Positions 8,300-16,498 of a stretch of 64,000 bases of DNA are shown piece by piece; the first letter of the stretch is position 1; the number at the start of each line of letters is the position of its first letter. The stretch covers positions 27,930 through 91,929 of the forward strand of contig JAAEQC010000157.1 in assembly GCA_024231905.1 (NCBI GenBank). The letters are read 5' to 3'. This stretch comes from a bacterium. Lineage in GTDB: Bacteria > Krumholzibacteriota > Krumholzibacteriia > LZORAL124-64-63. The translations under genes and the position numbers were made by a program. The notes under the pieces were generated by a model. The model was not told the DNA's origin and searched no databases. It was given only the letters and a program-made list of their open reading frames with translations.

Positions 8300-8529
8300 G
8301 GTTCGCTCCTTGTGGGAACAACAAACGCTGATGAAACCCCGTGGCCACAACACGCGCTGGTGGTGCCCGGGATGGTCCCGAGGCAGGCGTCGTGGCCTTC
8401 GGGAGTCGGGGGCTGGCCGCAGCGAACGCACGGCGGGTCTTCGCACCCCATTGGGGAACCGTCGAGATAGACCCACCGGTGGCCGTCCCATTTTACGGGG
8501 TGACCTCTTGTGGAGCTGCGGGCGGTCAT
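8296..8529 (-). CDS. hypothetical protein
   Basis: MTARSSTRGHPVKWDGHRWVYLDGSPMGCEDPPCVRCGQPPTPEGHDAC...; ATGA overlap. Confidence 0.5.
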   Translation of the reverse strand: MTARSSTRGHPVKWDGHRWVYLDGSPMGCEDPPCVRCGQPPTPEGHDACLGTIPGTTSACCGHGVSSAFVVPTRSEP

Positions 8530-8618
8530 TGCTGCCACCAGTCCCAGAAGAGCCAGCCGACGGCGACGGCGTTGAGGGCTGCGACGGCAGCGACCACGAT
8601 CCACCAGGTGATAGTCAT
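8526..8618 (-). CDS. 30-aa single-TM peptide
   Basis: MTITWWIVVAAVAALNAVAVGWLFWDWWQQ; ATGA overlaps at both ends. Confidence 0.5.
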   Translation of the reverse strand: MTITWWIVVAAVAALNAVAVGWLFWDWWQQ

Positions 8619-8800
8619 TTGCATCCGTCCTCTGATTTCTCTCGGCAGCGTGGACAGAGGTCCTTGCCGAGGTCGGAATACCATCCGTCCTTGCGGAGTG
8701 CCTCGCGCATGGATTCGGCGCCGATTGCCGTGATGGTCCGGCGTTCGTCTCCGGTCCGTTTGCAGGAGTCGCAAACAATCCTGGTGAGGGATACTTTCAT
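8615..8800 (-). CDS. Zn-ribbon-like small protein
   Basis: MKVSLTRIVCDSCKRTGDERRTITAIGAESMREALRKDGWYSDLGKDLCPRCREK. Confidence 0.6.
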   Translation of the reverse strand: MKVSLTRIVCDSCKRTGDERRTITAIGAESMREALRKDGWYSDLGKDLCPRCREKSEDGCK

Positions 8801-9186
8801 CGCTTCGCGCCCACGGTCCAGCTCTCCGGGTCTCGACTGCGCTGGCACTCCTCACACTTCTCTGCCTCCGGGTAGACGCGGGTGATGGTGGTCCCCTCTG
8901 GGAGGTTGAGCTCGAGCAAGGGCGAGTACTTATTGTCGGCCGTGCCCCAGCGCATTTCCCAGTCAGGCATGAGGTCGTCGTCGTCCGCCACCTGGAGCCC
9001 GAGCATCCACATCCCAGAGTCGTGCTGGCCGTAGGACGCGACGAGGTTGATGCGTTGGCCGGCAGGGTCTTTGATCTGGAAAACGCCCGGCTCGCCCTCG
9101 TCGGAAACGGCGCCCTCTATCTCGAAGCAGTCGTCGCTGTGTCCGTAGAATTGGACCTTGTGGGTGATGAGAGTGGTTGTGTTCAT
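8797..9186 (-). CDS. hypothetical protein
   Basis: MNTTTLITHKVQFYGHSDDCFEIEG...; ATGA overlap. Confidence 0.6.
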   Translation of the reverse strand: MNTTTLITHKVQFYGHSDDCFEIEGAVSDEGEPGVFQIKDPAGQRINLVASYGQHDSGMWMLGLQVADDDDLMPDWEMRWGTADNKYSPLLELNLPEGTTITRVYPEAEKCEECQRSRDPESWTVGAKR

Positions 9187-9410
9187 GTTGTTCCTTTTGT
9201 CTTGGCGCGGAGCCTCTCGTAGAGGTCTGCCAGCTCGCTGTTGTTCATGCGGGTTAGCTCGTCGATGGACTTGAGGTGCTGCTCAAAGCTGAGTCCCTCC
9301 AAAACCAACCGCTGCATCTCGGTGGCGACCGCAGTCATTAGGCGGTGCCTTGTTTTTCCCTGGCGGCGTGGTGCGAACCGCAGCGCCATCGTGGTGAACC
9401 TCCCCATCAT
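9183..9410 (-). CDS. hypothetical protein
   Basis: MMGRFTTMALRFAPRRQGKTRHRL...; ATGA overlap. Confidence 0.5.
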   Translation of the reverse strand: MMGRFTTMALRFAPRRQGKTRHRLMTAVATEMQRLVLEGLSFEQHLKSIDELTRMNNSELADLYERLRAKTKGTT

Positions 9411-9793
9411 CCTTCCCCCGGTGGCAGGTCGGGGTCGACTCCAGCTCGCCGGAGAGCCTCCCGACATATTCGCTCGAGGTCTACGAGGTCAGCCGGGCTG
9501 AAGTCGAGCCACGCGAGCGCAAGGAGCGCGCCGACCTTCATGCCGAGCGGGTGGTGGAGCGGAGTGGCCAGGAAGAAGAACCCGTCGCCGGAGGCCTTGG
9601 CTTTGGTGGCGGCAAGTAAAGTCATCCCGAGCCGGCGCGCAGCAATGTGGAGTCGCTTGGTATTGAGCGGCCTCCTGCGGCCATGCTCGACGTCGGAGAG
9701 GTACCCGGACGACACTCCGATGAGCTGTGCGAGCTCGCGCTGGGACACTCCCGCAGCTAGACGGGCGCGGCGAAGTAGGTAACCGAAAGTCAT
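9407..9793 (-). CDS. XRE-family HTH transcriptional regulator
   Basis: MTFGYLLRRARLAAGVSQRELAQLIGVSSGYLSDVEHGRRRPLN: canonical HTH_3. Confidence 0.88.
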   Translation of the reverse strand: MTFGYLLRRARLAAGVSQRELAQLIGVSSGYLSDVEHGRRRPLNTKRLHIAARRLGMTLLAATKAKASGDGFFFLATPLHHPLGMKVGALLALAWLDFSPADLVDLERICREALRRAGVDPDLPPGEG

Positions 9794-9897
9794 CTGGACC
9801 TCCATTTCTCGTCGATGAATTCTGCGAGGACGAGCACAAGACACGCCGACCCAAACAAAAGATGGGCCGCCGACTCAACAGCGAGGTACGTGCTCAT
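9790..9897 (-). CDS. 35-aa putative membrane peptide
   Basis: MSTYLAVESAAHLLFGSACLVLVLAEFIDEKWRSR; ATGA overlaps. Confidence 0.4.
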   Translation of the reverse strand: MSTYLAVESAAHLLFGSACLVLVLAEFIDEKWRSR

Positions 9898-10079
9898 TTG
9901 GCCTCGCAGTTCTTGGCGGCGTCCGCCAGTGTTTTTTGGTCTCCACCCTCGACCCCGCAGGTACCGCAGTACCACCAGAAAACCATCCGGCCACCAGAGT
10001 TTTTCAGCCGGCGGTGGAGGATGCGAAGCGCACGGGAGCTGCACTCGGGGCAGCGGTGGGTCGGCTCGGAGGTGCTCAT
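9894..10079 (-). CDS. Zn-ribbon-like small protein
   Basis: MSTSEPTHRCPECSSRALRILHRRLKNSGGRMVFWWYCGTCG. Confidence 0.6.
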   Translation of the reverse strand: MSTSEPTHRCPECSSRALRILHRRLKNSGGRMVFWWYCGTCGVEGGDQKTLADAAKNCEAK

Positions 10080-10309
10080 GGGGTCTCCTTGTTTTTTCGC
10101 TGGATCTTGGTCAGCTCCGCGAGCGCGCACGAGAGGCTGTGAATGATCTTTGCATCCTCTGGACGCTCAAAAAGCCAAAGCTTTCTGGTGGCCCTCGCTA
10201 GCTCGGCGTCGATGCGCTCGATGTTCCTGGCGACCGGGTCCAACGCCGCGAGACGCTTCTCCTCTTCGGCGTCATGGATGGCCGCTGATATTTCACGGTC
10301 GCCTTTCAT
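10076..10309 (-). CDS. hypothetical protein
   Basis: MKGDREISAAIHDAEEEKRLAALDPVARN...; ATGA overlaps. Confidence 0.55.
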   Translation of the reverse strand: MKGDREISAAIHDAEEEKRLAALDPVARNIERIDAELARATRKLWLFERPEDAKIIHSLSCALAELTKIQRKNKETP

Positions 10310-11100
10310 GAGGACACCTCTTTGGCCTCCAGGTCAGCCACCCGTTTCTCGAGCCTGGTCATCGCCTTGACCAGGAACTCCGCGGCCACGTCGCCCTCGA
10401 TGTCCCGAACCGACTCGAGCACGGCGACCAGATAATCGCGGGCGCTGGCGCCCGAGTCGCAGTCGGCCATGAAACAATCGAGGATGTCTGGTGGGCGCTG
10501 CGCGTGCGCCCTCTCAACGCAGGCCTTCTCGTTGGCGCAAAACCAACCGCCCAGTCGAAGCACCGCGGTGCCCTTGGAGGCCGGGCGCCCACACCGAGGA
10601 CAGTTTTCACCGATCTCTAGTGGCCCACAGTCGCGTTGGTCCTCGCCGGAGCAAAGCTGCGATTCCTTCTCCATGGCCTCGACGGAGTGAGGCGGGGGCT
10701 GGCCCGTGGCCTCTCTTGTCGCCTCGATCACCCGCTGGTACTCGGCCTTGTCCAACGCGCCGCAGACGGCGGCCATGAAGACCCCATACCACCGGCAGGC
10801 GGGGCAGAACTCCTCGGCAGGCGAAACCCGGCACGGCTCCCCTTGCTTTGCGCCGCACTCACAAACAGCGTCGTCCGTGCTCATCTTCTCGCGGATGAAC
10901 CCCTCCGCAATCCACCCGGCGGTCGTCATGCCGTTGGCGTGCTGGAAAAGAACCTGCTCGCCATCCCTCCAGATGGAAACGCTGAGGCCGATGTAGTCGG
11001 CGATGAATTTCACCCTGTACCCCTGCCACTCTCCAACGACCTCGCGGTGTTGTTGGCGGCGCTCTTTGGGGAAGGCTGGCCAGGTCGGTCTCTCAATCAT
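10306..11100 (-). CDS. hypothetical protein with several CxxC motifs
   Basis: MIERPTWPAFPKERRQQHREVVGEWQGYRVKF...CECGAKQGEPCR...CPRCGRPAS. Confidence 0.55.
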   Translation of the reverse strand: MIERPTWPAFPKERRQQHREVVGEWQGYRVKFIADYIGLSVSIWRDGEQVLFQHANGMTTAGWIAEGFIREKMSTDDAVCECGAKQGEPCRVSPAEEFCPACRWYGVFMAAVCGALDKAEYQRVIEATREATGQPPPHSVEAMEKESQLCSGEDQRDCGPLEIGENCPRCGRPASKGTAVLRLGGWFCANEKACVERAHAQRPPDILDCFMADCDSGASARDYLVAVLESVRDIEGDVAAEFLVKAMTRLEKRVADLEAKEVSS

Positions 11101-11617
11101 CGTCGCTCTCCTTTCGGGCGTCGACCACCTCGGGCGGCATCGCCCCGCTGTCTCCGCATTGGTTCGAGGTGCAAACCCACCGACCCTCCTCGACGTCGCA
11201 CGGTGCCTCGCAGTTCGGGCATCGCCAGACCAGCACGATCTGCTTCCGGAGTTTATCCTGCAGCTCGGCGTTCTGCTTCTCGAGTGAAGCGATGCGCTCG
11301 CTGCGGGCCTCAAGAGCAACTGCCGCTCGGTTGGCGGCGTGGTGGACGCTCTCCATCCCGCCGACGGAGCCGAGCTCATCCATGATGGCCTGGATGGCCT
11401 GGCGGGCCCGCTCACGGAGAGCGGCGTGCTGCTTGTTGCGCGCCTCGTACTGGCCCTGCCAATACCCGACGTCGACCTGGAGCTTGTTTGTTTGCTTCTC
11501 AAGGTTGGCCACCCGTGTGTTGGCCGCGGCCAGTTGCGTGCGCGCCTCCGCACCTTCGTCCGCTAGGAGAAGGCAGGTGCCCGGGCAAGGGTTGCCGTCG
11601 AATGTCTCGTAACTCAT
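11093..11617 (-). CDS. coiled-coil hypothetical protein with C-terminal Zn ribbon
   Basis: MSYETFDGNPCPGTCLLLADEG...CPNCEAPCDVEEGRWVC. Confidence 0.55.
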   Translation of the reverse strand: MSYETFDGNPCPGTCLLLADEGAEARTQLAAANTRVANLEKQTNKLQVDVGYWQGQYEARNKQHAALRERARQAIQAIMDELGSVGGMESVHHAANRAAVALEARSERIASLEKQNAELQDKLRKQIVLVWRCPNCEAPCDVEEGRWVCTSNQCGDSGAMPPEVVDARKESDDD

Positions 11618-12735
11618 CTGTTTTTCCTTTGCCACTCGTCGTGGGCTTGGATCGCTGGGTAGTTTTCTGGGAAGTCGAGGTAGTCACCAAGCTCCGCGAT
11701 GTACTCGAGCTTGATTTGGAGCAGCAGCGCCTGCCCCTCGTTGAGCTTCTGCACCTCCGCCTTCAGCTCGCCGATGATTTCCATCGACTCGTCCCGGGTG
11801 GTAGAAAGCAGGTCGCGCTCCTCGCGGAGTTCATCCCGCTCATCCAGGGCCCGCTTCGCCGTGCGCTGAGCGATGCTCGACATCCCCTGCGCCTCTTCCA
11901 GCTCATGGATTGTCCGCGCGACGAAACTCTCACCCGTCCGCTCGCAGTCAAAGACACGGATCTGCCCCTCGATGTCAGACGAGATTCTGCGGAGCAGCTC
12001 TCGCACCGCCGGGGTGCAGCTCTTCATCCCAGCCCACTCGCGGTAGCGGCGGACAAGCTCGGCAAAGCCGAACTGCAGCTCGATGGCGGAGTCGACGAGG
12101 GCGGGCCAGCGGTTGCGGGCCCGGGCCATGAAGACGGCGTCGGACTCACGGAGCACGCAGTCGGTGTCGTCCTGCTCGGCGGCGATGATGAGCCCCTGGC
12201 CAGCGACGAAGGTGCCTGGGTCGCTCTGCTCGTACCCGGAGCCAACCTCCCAAGGCCCGGACGACGCAGCGCCGATCACCTCGTGGTCCACCTGCAGGTC
12301 GGTCTTGGAGCCGGCCTCGAAGAACCGAGCAACTTGGTCGGGAGTCAGCGCGGGCTCGAACACCACCCTTCCGGAGAGCAACCCCTTCTCGCCGCAGTGG
12401 CTGCAAAGCCCATCGGACAGCGGAGACCGGCAGGTCGGGCAGTCGATGCTCACCTCGAATGGTTGCTCCGGAGCCGGCCCGGGCTCACAAACGTACCCGC
12501 CGCCGGGGACGACCTCTTTGGTCAGTTGGACGCTGGTCACCTGCAAATCCCGCAGCTCGTGGGTGGCTTTGGGCGCAGGCAAATCCTCAACCCCCAGCGC
12601 CCGCACCTCGTCCATGGTCATCGGTGGCGGCTCGAGCACGCTGCGGTTCTTTTGCGGCAGAAGTTTCGGTGGCGGCGGCAGGGCCTTTTTCCCCTTTGCT
12701 TTCGTGCCCTTCGCCTTTTTCTTTTCAGTCGCCAT
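11614..12735 (-). CDS. hypothetical protein, coiled coil plus Zn ribbon
   Basis: MATEKKKAKGTKAKGKKALPPPPKLLPQ...CPTCRSPLSDGLCSHCGEKGLL; ATGA overlap. Confidence 0.6.
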   Translation of the reverse strand: MATEKKKAKGTKAKGKKALPPPPKLLPQKNRSVLEPPPMTMDEVRALGVEDLPAPKATHELRDLQVTSVQLTKEVVPGGGYVCEPGPAPEQPFEVSIDCPTCRSPLSDGLCSHCGEKGLLSGRVVFEPALTPDQVARFFEAGSKTDLQVDHEVIGAASSGPWEVGSGYEQSDPGTFVAGQGLIIAAEQDDTDCVLRESDAVFMARARNRWPALVDSAIELQFGFAELVRRYREWAGMKSCTPAVRELLRRISSDIEGQIRVFDCERTGESFVARTIHELEEAQGMSSIAQRTAKRALDERDELREERDLLSTTRDESMEIIGELKAEVQKLNEGQALLLQIKLEYIAELGDYLDFPENYPAIQAHDEWQRKNR

Positions 12736-13441
12736 CGGTCACTCCTCTTGGCAGTTGGTCCCAGTTGTTGTTTGCTCCCTCGTCGTCTTGTGCCCATGCG
12801 CCCGAGACCCCGCAGGCGCACACCATCCGGATGCGACCGCCGACGAGCTCGAGCGAGCGATGGATATCGAGGCAGGCGGGGTTCGGGCATGGCTGGTCGC
12901 TGTCGTGTTCTCCGGCGCGAACCTTGTCCGGCATGGGAGAGGCTTGGGCGACGGGGATCGCCCGGGGCTCCCACACCATGGGGTCGCTCTTCATCTCGTC
13001 GGCGGTCACCATGTCCTCGACGTAATCCGCGCGCGACCGCCAGACCCGGGTGGCGTTGTGGAACGGTCCCACCCAGACGTGGCGCGGTCCCATCGCTGCG
13101 AATGCGTCGCCGCAGGTGGTGAGGTGGCTAGCAGCTGCGTCGCGGCAGCCGGCCCAGGTTTTGATCGGCTGGCTCTCCCAGTCGCACCAGGGGCAGAAGG
13201 CTCGGTACGGATGCTCGCGGTCGAGGATGCTGTACCGCGGGCCGAACAACATGTTCAGCCTCTTGATTTGGGCCGGCAACAGCTCTTTAATGCTCAGATC
13301 CTCGTCGGGGGTCAGCATCGCCCTCAGCTGGTCGGGCTCCAGCTCGAGCGCCAGAACCCGGCCAGTCCACTCTGGGTCGAGCGCGCGGAGGTCCGCCTCC
13401 ATTTTCTTGAGGAGTTCCATGCGCTTCTTGGAGTTGGTCAT
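12725..13441 (-). CDS. hypothetical protein
   Basis: MTNSKKRMELLKKMEADLRALDPEWTGR...; ATGA overlap at 13438-13441. Confidence 0.55.
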   Translation of the reverse strand: MTNSKKRMELLKKMEADLRALDPEWTGRVLALELEPDQLRAMLTPDEDLSIKELLPAQIKRLNMLFGPRYSILDREHPYRAFCPWCDWESQPIKTWAGCRDAAASHLTTCGDAFAAMGPRHVWVGPFHNATRVWRSRADYVEDMVTADEMKSDPMVWEPRAIPVAQASPMPDKVRAGEHDSDQPCPNPACLDIHRSLELVGGRIRMVCACGVSGAWAQDDEGANNNWDQLPRGVTDGD

Positions 13442-13731
13442 GGCGTTCCTTTCCGGCGGCAGCCGAAGCAGTAGACCTCGGTCGCCTCCTCTCCGCACTC
13501 GGCGCAGATGGCTGTGCCCGCAGCCACACACCGCGGGCACGGGTTTTCATCCCCGCAGTCCTCTGGGCAGTCGGCGGGGATCACCAGAGCCTTGAGCTTG
13601 TTGGCCCAGCGGGTCACTCGGACGGGCTGGATGAGGATCTGGTCTGGCTCGGCCAGCTCCACCTCGCGCTCCATGTCGGCGACGACTCGCCGCGCAATAT
13701 CAAAGACGGATTCAAGGTCGGCGTTGCTCAT
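13438..13731 (-). CDS. hypothetical protein with Cys-rich C-terminus
   Basis: MSNADLESVFDIARRVVADMEREVELAEPDQ...CAECGEEATEVYCFGC. Confidence 0.55.
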   Translation of the reverse strand: MSNADLESVFDIARRVVADMEREVELAEPDQILIQPVRVTRWANKLKALVIPADCPEDCGDENPCPRCVAAGTAICAECGEEATEVYCFGCRRKGTP

Positions 13732-13919
13732 TTCATCTCCTGAATTTCAAATGAGATTCTGTATCCACCAGCTTGCATCCACCCGGCCAATTGGCGGACG
13801 GTCGCTGCTATGAACCACCGGGGCACCGGACGGCCGCGAGCAGCACACAGCCACAGGCGCCGGCGATGCCTGCGGGTGCCTGTGCTGCTCTTCTTCCGGT
13901 GGCGCTTCCGGCCCCTCAT
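13728..13919 (-). CDS. small basic hypothetical protein
   Basis: MRGRKRHRKKSSTGTRRHRRRLWLCAARGRPVPRWF...; ATGA overlaps both sides. Confidence 0.4.
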   Translation of the reverse strand: MRGRKRHRKKSSTGTRRHRRRLWLCAARGRPVPRWFIAATVRQLAGWMQAGGYRISFEIQEMK

Positions 13920-14185
13920 TCGTTTCCTCCTGGGATGACATCCATCGCCTCGCCCTCGTGGACGATGAGCCGGCGGTCTCCGGCCTGGCACTCGCCGAGC
14001 TCGTTGGCGCCGATGATCTCGAGCGCGACTTCCTGCGCGGGGTTGGGGCCCGCGGGCACGCTCACAATGAAACCGCAGCGGCAGCGGACGGTGGCGTAGC
14101 CCTTGGGCCACGAGGACAGCTCCAGCACCTCGGGCTCGAGGCAGGCCGGGCAGTTGCATTTGATGCGGCCGTCGGGAAGGCTCAT
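13916..14185 (-). CDS. Zn-ribbon-like hypothetical protein
   Basis: MSLPDGRIKCNCPACLEPEVLELSSWPKGYATVRCRCGFIVSV. Confidence 0.55.
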   Translation of the reverse strand: MSLPDGRIKCNCPACLEPEVLELSSWPKGYATVRCRCGFIVSVPAGPNPAQEVALEIIGANELGECQAGDRRLIVHEGEAMDVIPGGNE

Positions 14186-14583
14186 CAATCGACCCCTCTC
14201 ATGATTCGGAGCGCCGCCTCGGGCGGCGGGGCGGTGCGGCGAGTGCAGCCTTCTCGGGTGCAGGCGCCGCCATCGTTGTACGCCGGATACTCTGTGCACA
14301 TCCTTGGGCGTGGTTTGGAGTGGATGAGACACCGCCTGGCTGATCGGTCGAAGTGGCGGCAGCTATACTCGTGGCAACCGCTCTCTTTCCATCCGCCCTT
14401 GCTCGGCGGTCGCCAACCGAGATACACGAGCATCCCAGGGAGCATCTCATCGGCGGGGTAAAACATCTTGAGACACTCCAACCGGCGGAGGTGACCAGGG
14501 CCGAACGGCAATTCCACCGGGTCACAGCAATGTCCGGTGCAGCGGTTGGTCTCGACGCGGGCTGGCCAAAGTGGCAGGCTCAT
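14185..14583 (-). CDS. YkgJ-family zinc/iron-chelating cysteine cluster protein
   Basis: CTGHCCDPVELPFGP...YSCRHFDRSARRCLIHSKPRPRMCTEYPAY cysteine cluster. Confidence 0.75.
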   Translation of the reverse strand: MSLPLWPARVETNRCTGHCCDPVELPFGPGHLRRLECLKMFYPADEMLPGMLVYLGWRPPSKGGWKESGCHEYSCRHFDRSARRCLIHSKPRPRMCTEYPAYNDGGACTREGCTRRTAPPPEAALRIMRGVD

Positions 14584-14798
14584 AGATCAGGCCTCATCCA
14601 TTCGCCACGGACATGGATGGCGCCGCAGTCCCTGCACCAGATGACCCGCGGGATGACGCCGGGGTCGAGGGTGCTACGGTGGGCACAGTCTTCCAGCGCG
14701 GCGAGCCGGTCGGCGTCGGCCACCAGGCACGCCAGGATAGAACCACGTGGGCCGTCTCCGCGCACATGGTCGCGGTCGGCTTTCGTCGTTTCAGCCAT
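14580..14798 (-). CDS. hypothetical protein
   Basis: MAETTKADRDHVRGDGPRGSILACL...; ATGA overlap. Confidence 0.5.
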   Translation of the reverse strand: MAETTKADRDHVRGDGPRGSILACLVADADRLAALEDCAHRSTLDPGVIPRVIWCRDCGAIHVRGEWMRPDL

Positions 14799-15375
14799 CG
14801 GCCATCTCCAGCTCCAGCAGTCCGTCGTAGCACTTCGGCGACCGCGCCACGACCACCTCCGCCATCTTGGTCGGGTCGACGTGGATCCCATGCTCGCCCA
14901 GGAAGCAAGCGATATCCTGCGACGCGAAGAGCGGGCGCGAAAGCACGCGCTCGAACTTCACCGAGAAGACCGGCCCGCGGCGGGCGAGGATCTTTTGGAC
15001 CGTACCCATGTCCCCTCGGATGGATGCCTGCATGGCCTGGCGGTGCTTGCGCTTGACGATCTGCCCTCCGAGGATCCGGAGGAACTTCGCCATCGACCTG
15101 GACTGCTCCTTGGGGTCGCGGTGCAGCAGGATGAAGACGTACTCCCAGCCCTCGCGCGGCGGCACAAAGCGATTTGAATCCAACAGCTTGACGGCCTTAC
15201 CCTCGGCCTCCCTGAGCCAACCGGTCTTCTCTGGCAGGTCCGTCATCCGACGATCCTCGTAGCTCGAGTGATTGTCGGCGAGGACATCCATTCCTCCGTG
15301 GTGGAGCATGCGCATCATCATCGATGAACCGCAGCGGGTGAGTCCGGTGACCGCGAGGATTTTCTTGTTCGACAT
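14791..15375 (-). CDS. sulfotransferase-like P-loop protein
   Basis: MSNKKILAVTGLTRCGSSMMMRMLHHGGMDVLADN...YVFILLHRDPKEQSRSMAKF: PAPS 5'-phosphosulfate-loop-like RCGSSMM and 3'-phosphate-loop-like RDPKEQSRSM. Confidence 0.6.
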   Translation of the reverse strand: MSNKKILAVTGLTRCGSSMMMRMLHHGGMDVLADNHSSYEDRRMTDLPEKTGWLREAEGKAVKLLDSNRFVPPREGWEYVFILLHRDPKEQSRSMAKFLRILGGQIVKRKHRQAMQASIRGDMGTVQKILARRGPVFSVKFERVLSRPLFASQDIACFLGEHGIHVDPTKMAEVVVARSPKCYDGLLELEMADG

Positions 15376-15401
15376 CTGCCTTCCTTGTTCGTGGTGGAAA
15401 C

Positions 15402-15435
15402 AGCTCCCGGCCCATCCTTCTCCGGGCCGGGAGCT
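15402..15435 (-). terminator. strong hairpin, putative terminator/attenuator
   Basis: 12-bp perfect stem AGCTCCCGGCCC / GGGCCGGGAGCT, 10-nt loop, intergenic; only a short T tract on the minus side. Confidence 0.5.
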
Positions 15436-15653
15436 CGGAGTTCATATCGTCAGGCCGGTTGCCACCCGGCCCTCCCGCGCGCTCCGCGCTGCGATCTGGC
15501 ACAGAGCCAAGCGCCAGAGTTGGCAGTGATGAAGGAGCCCAGCCGGAGACACCGGTGTCACTTCTCCGGCCCGGGCGCGGGGCTTCGGCCACGGTATACA
15601 GCTGGCTGGGCTGCAGATTGGGCCGAGGAAAAAACTGAGGAATACCCAGATCA

Positions 15654-15836
15654 TCAGGTGGTGGGCTCCACCGAGAGATTCATCTCCACCCACTCGAGCG
15701 GGTGGTGGAACACCCGCACCCCGCGGTAGCGCCGACCGTGGATCGCTTTGACGGCCCGGGCCAGGCCCAGCTCCCAGCCGCGGCGACTGCGGCGGGTTCC
15801 CAGGAGGTTCTTTTTGCGTTGGCGCTTTCTCATCCG
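15654..15836 (-). CDS. small basic hypothetical protein
   Basis: MRKRQRKKNLLGTRRSRRGWELGLARAVKAIHGRRYRGVRVFHHPLEWVEMNLSVEPTT. Confidence 0.5.
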   Translation of the reverse strand, partial: RMRKRQRKKNLLGTRRSRRGWELGLARAVKAIHGRRYRGVRVFHHPLEWVEMNLSVEPTT

Positions 15837-16498
15837 GCATCCTCCCATTCGATCCCGAGTACCCGGATGGAAGCGGCGGCCCCTTCGTCCCCCTCGGCGG
15901 CCTCGACGATGTGCTCGATGATTACTCCGAGGTTCAGCACGGCCCGCTCATCGATGTCGATGTGCTGCAGGAGCTGGGCGCGCTCTTTGATGAGCCCGAA
16001 GGCCCTCGAGACCATCGTCAGCTGGCGCTCGAGCCGGGCGACCTCTTCCTCGGCGATGTCGGCGCGGGCGGTCTCGGCCTGCTCCGCCGCCGCGAGGCGG
16101 CCACACTCGGCGCACGTTGGCTCGGGTCTGTCCCACCCGGTGAGTGCCCCAGGGGCCACACCCTCGATCACGTCGGCGAAGCTGGAGGCCTCAACGGTGG
16201 TGATGGGCGCGGGGTGGAGCTGGGTACAGGCACGCCGCTGCTCGTCGGGCAGGTCCACCACGAGGTCGTCGACCCCGCGGTAGATATGAGGCAGCGCGAT
16301 CTCCGTCTCTTCGACGTTGAACTCCCTGGCCACCCGGGTCCGGACCGCCTGGGCCACCCGTTTGAGCTTGGCCACGAGCAGGTCGTCGACGCTGGGGCGC
16401 TCGATGGAGCTGCCCAGCTCCGCCTCGATGCCAGCGTTGAGTTCGCCGACGAAGATGGCGAGCATGGCCATGCGGTTCGTGTCGCCAGCCTGGGGCAT
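15830..16498 (-). CDS. hypothetical protein
   Basis: MPQAGDTNRMAMLAIFVGELNAGIEAELG... Confidence 0.6.
   Translation of the reverse strand: MPQAGDTNRMAMLAIFVGELNAGIEAELGSSIERPSVDDLLVAKLKRVAQAVRTRVAREFNVEETEIALPHIYRGVDDLVVDLPDEQRRACTQLHPAPITTVEASSFADVIEGVAPGALTGWDRPEPTCAECGRLAAAEQAETARADIAEEEVARLERQLTMVSRAFGLIKERAQLLQHIDIDERAVLNLGVIIEHIVEAAEGDEGAAASIRVLGIEWEDAG

Noticed and set aside
11488-13474. Long plus-strand ORFs (11488..13122, 12083..13474), and similar at 3216..4319, 25035..26261, 33713..35071, 36167..37420
   Set aside because: All antisense to well-supported minus-strand genes; compositionally typical of antisense GC-rich shadow ORFs.
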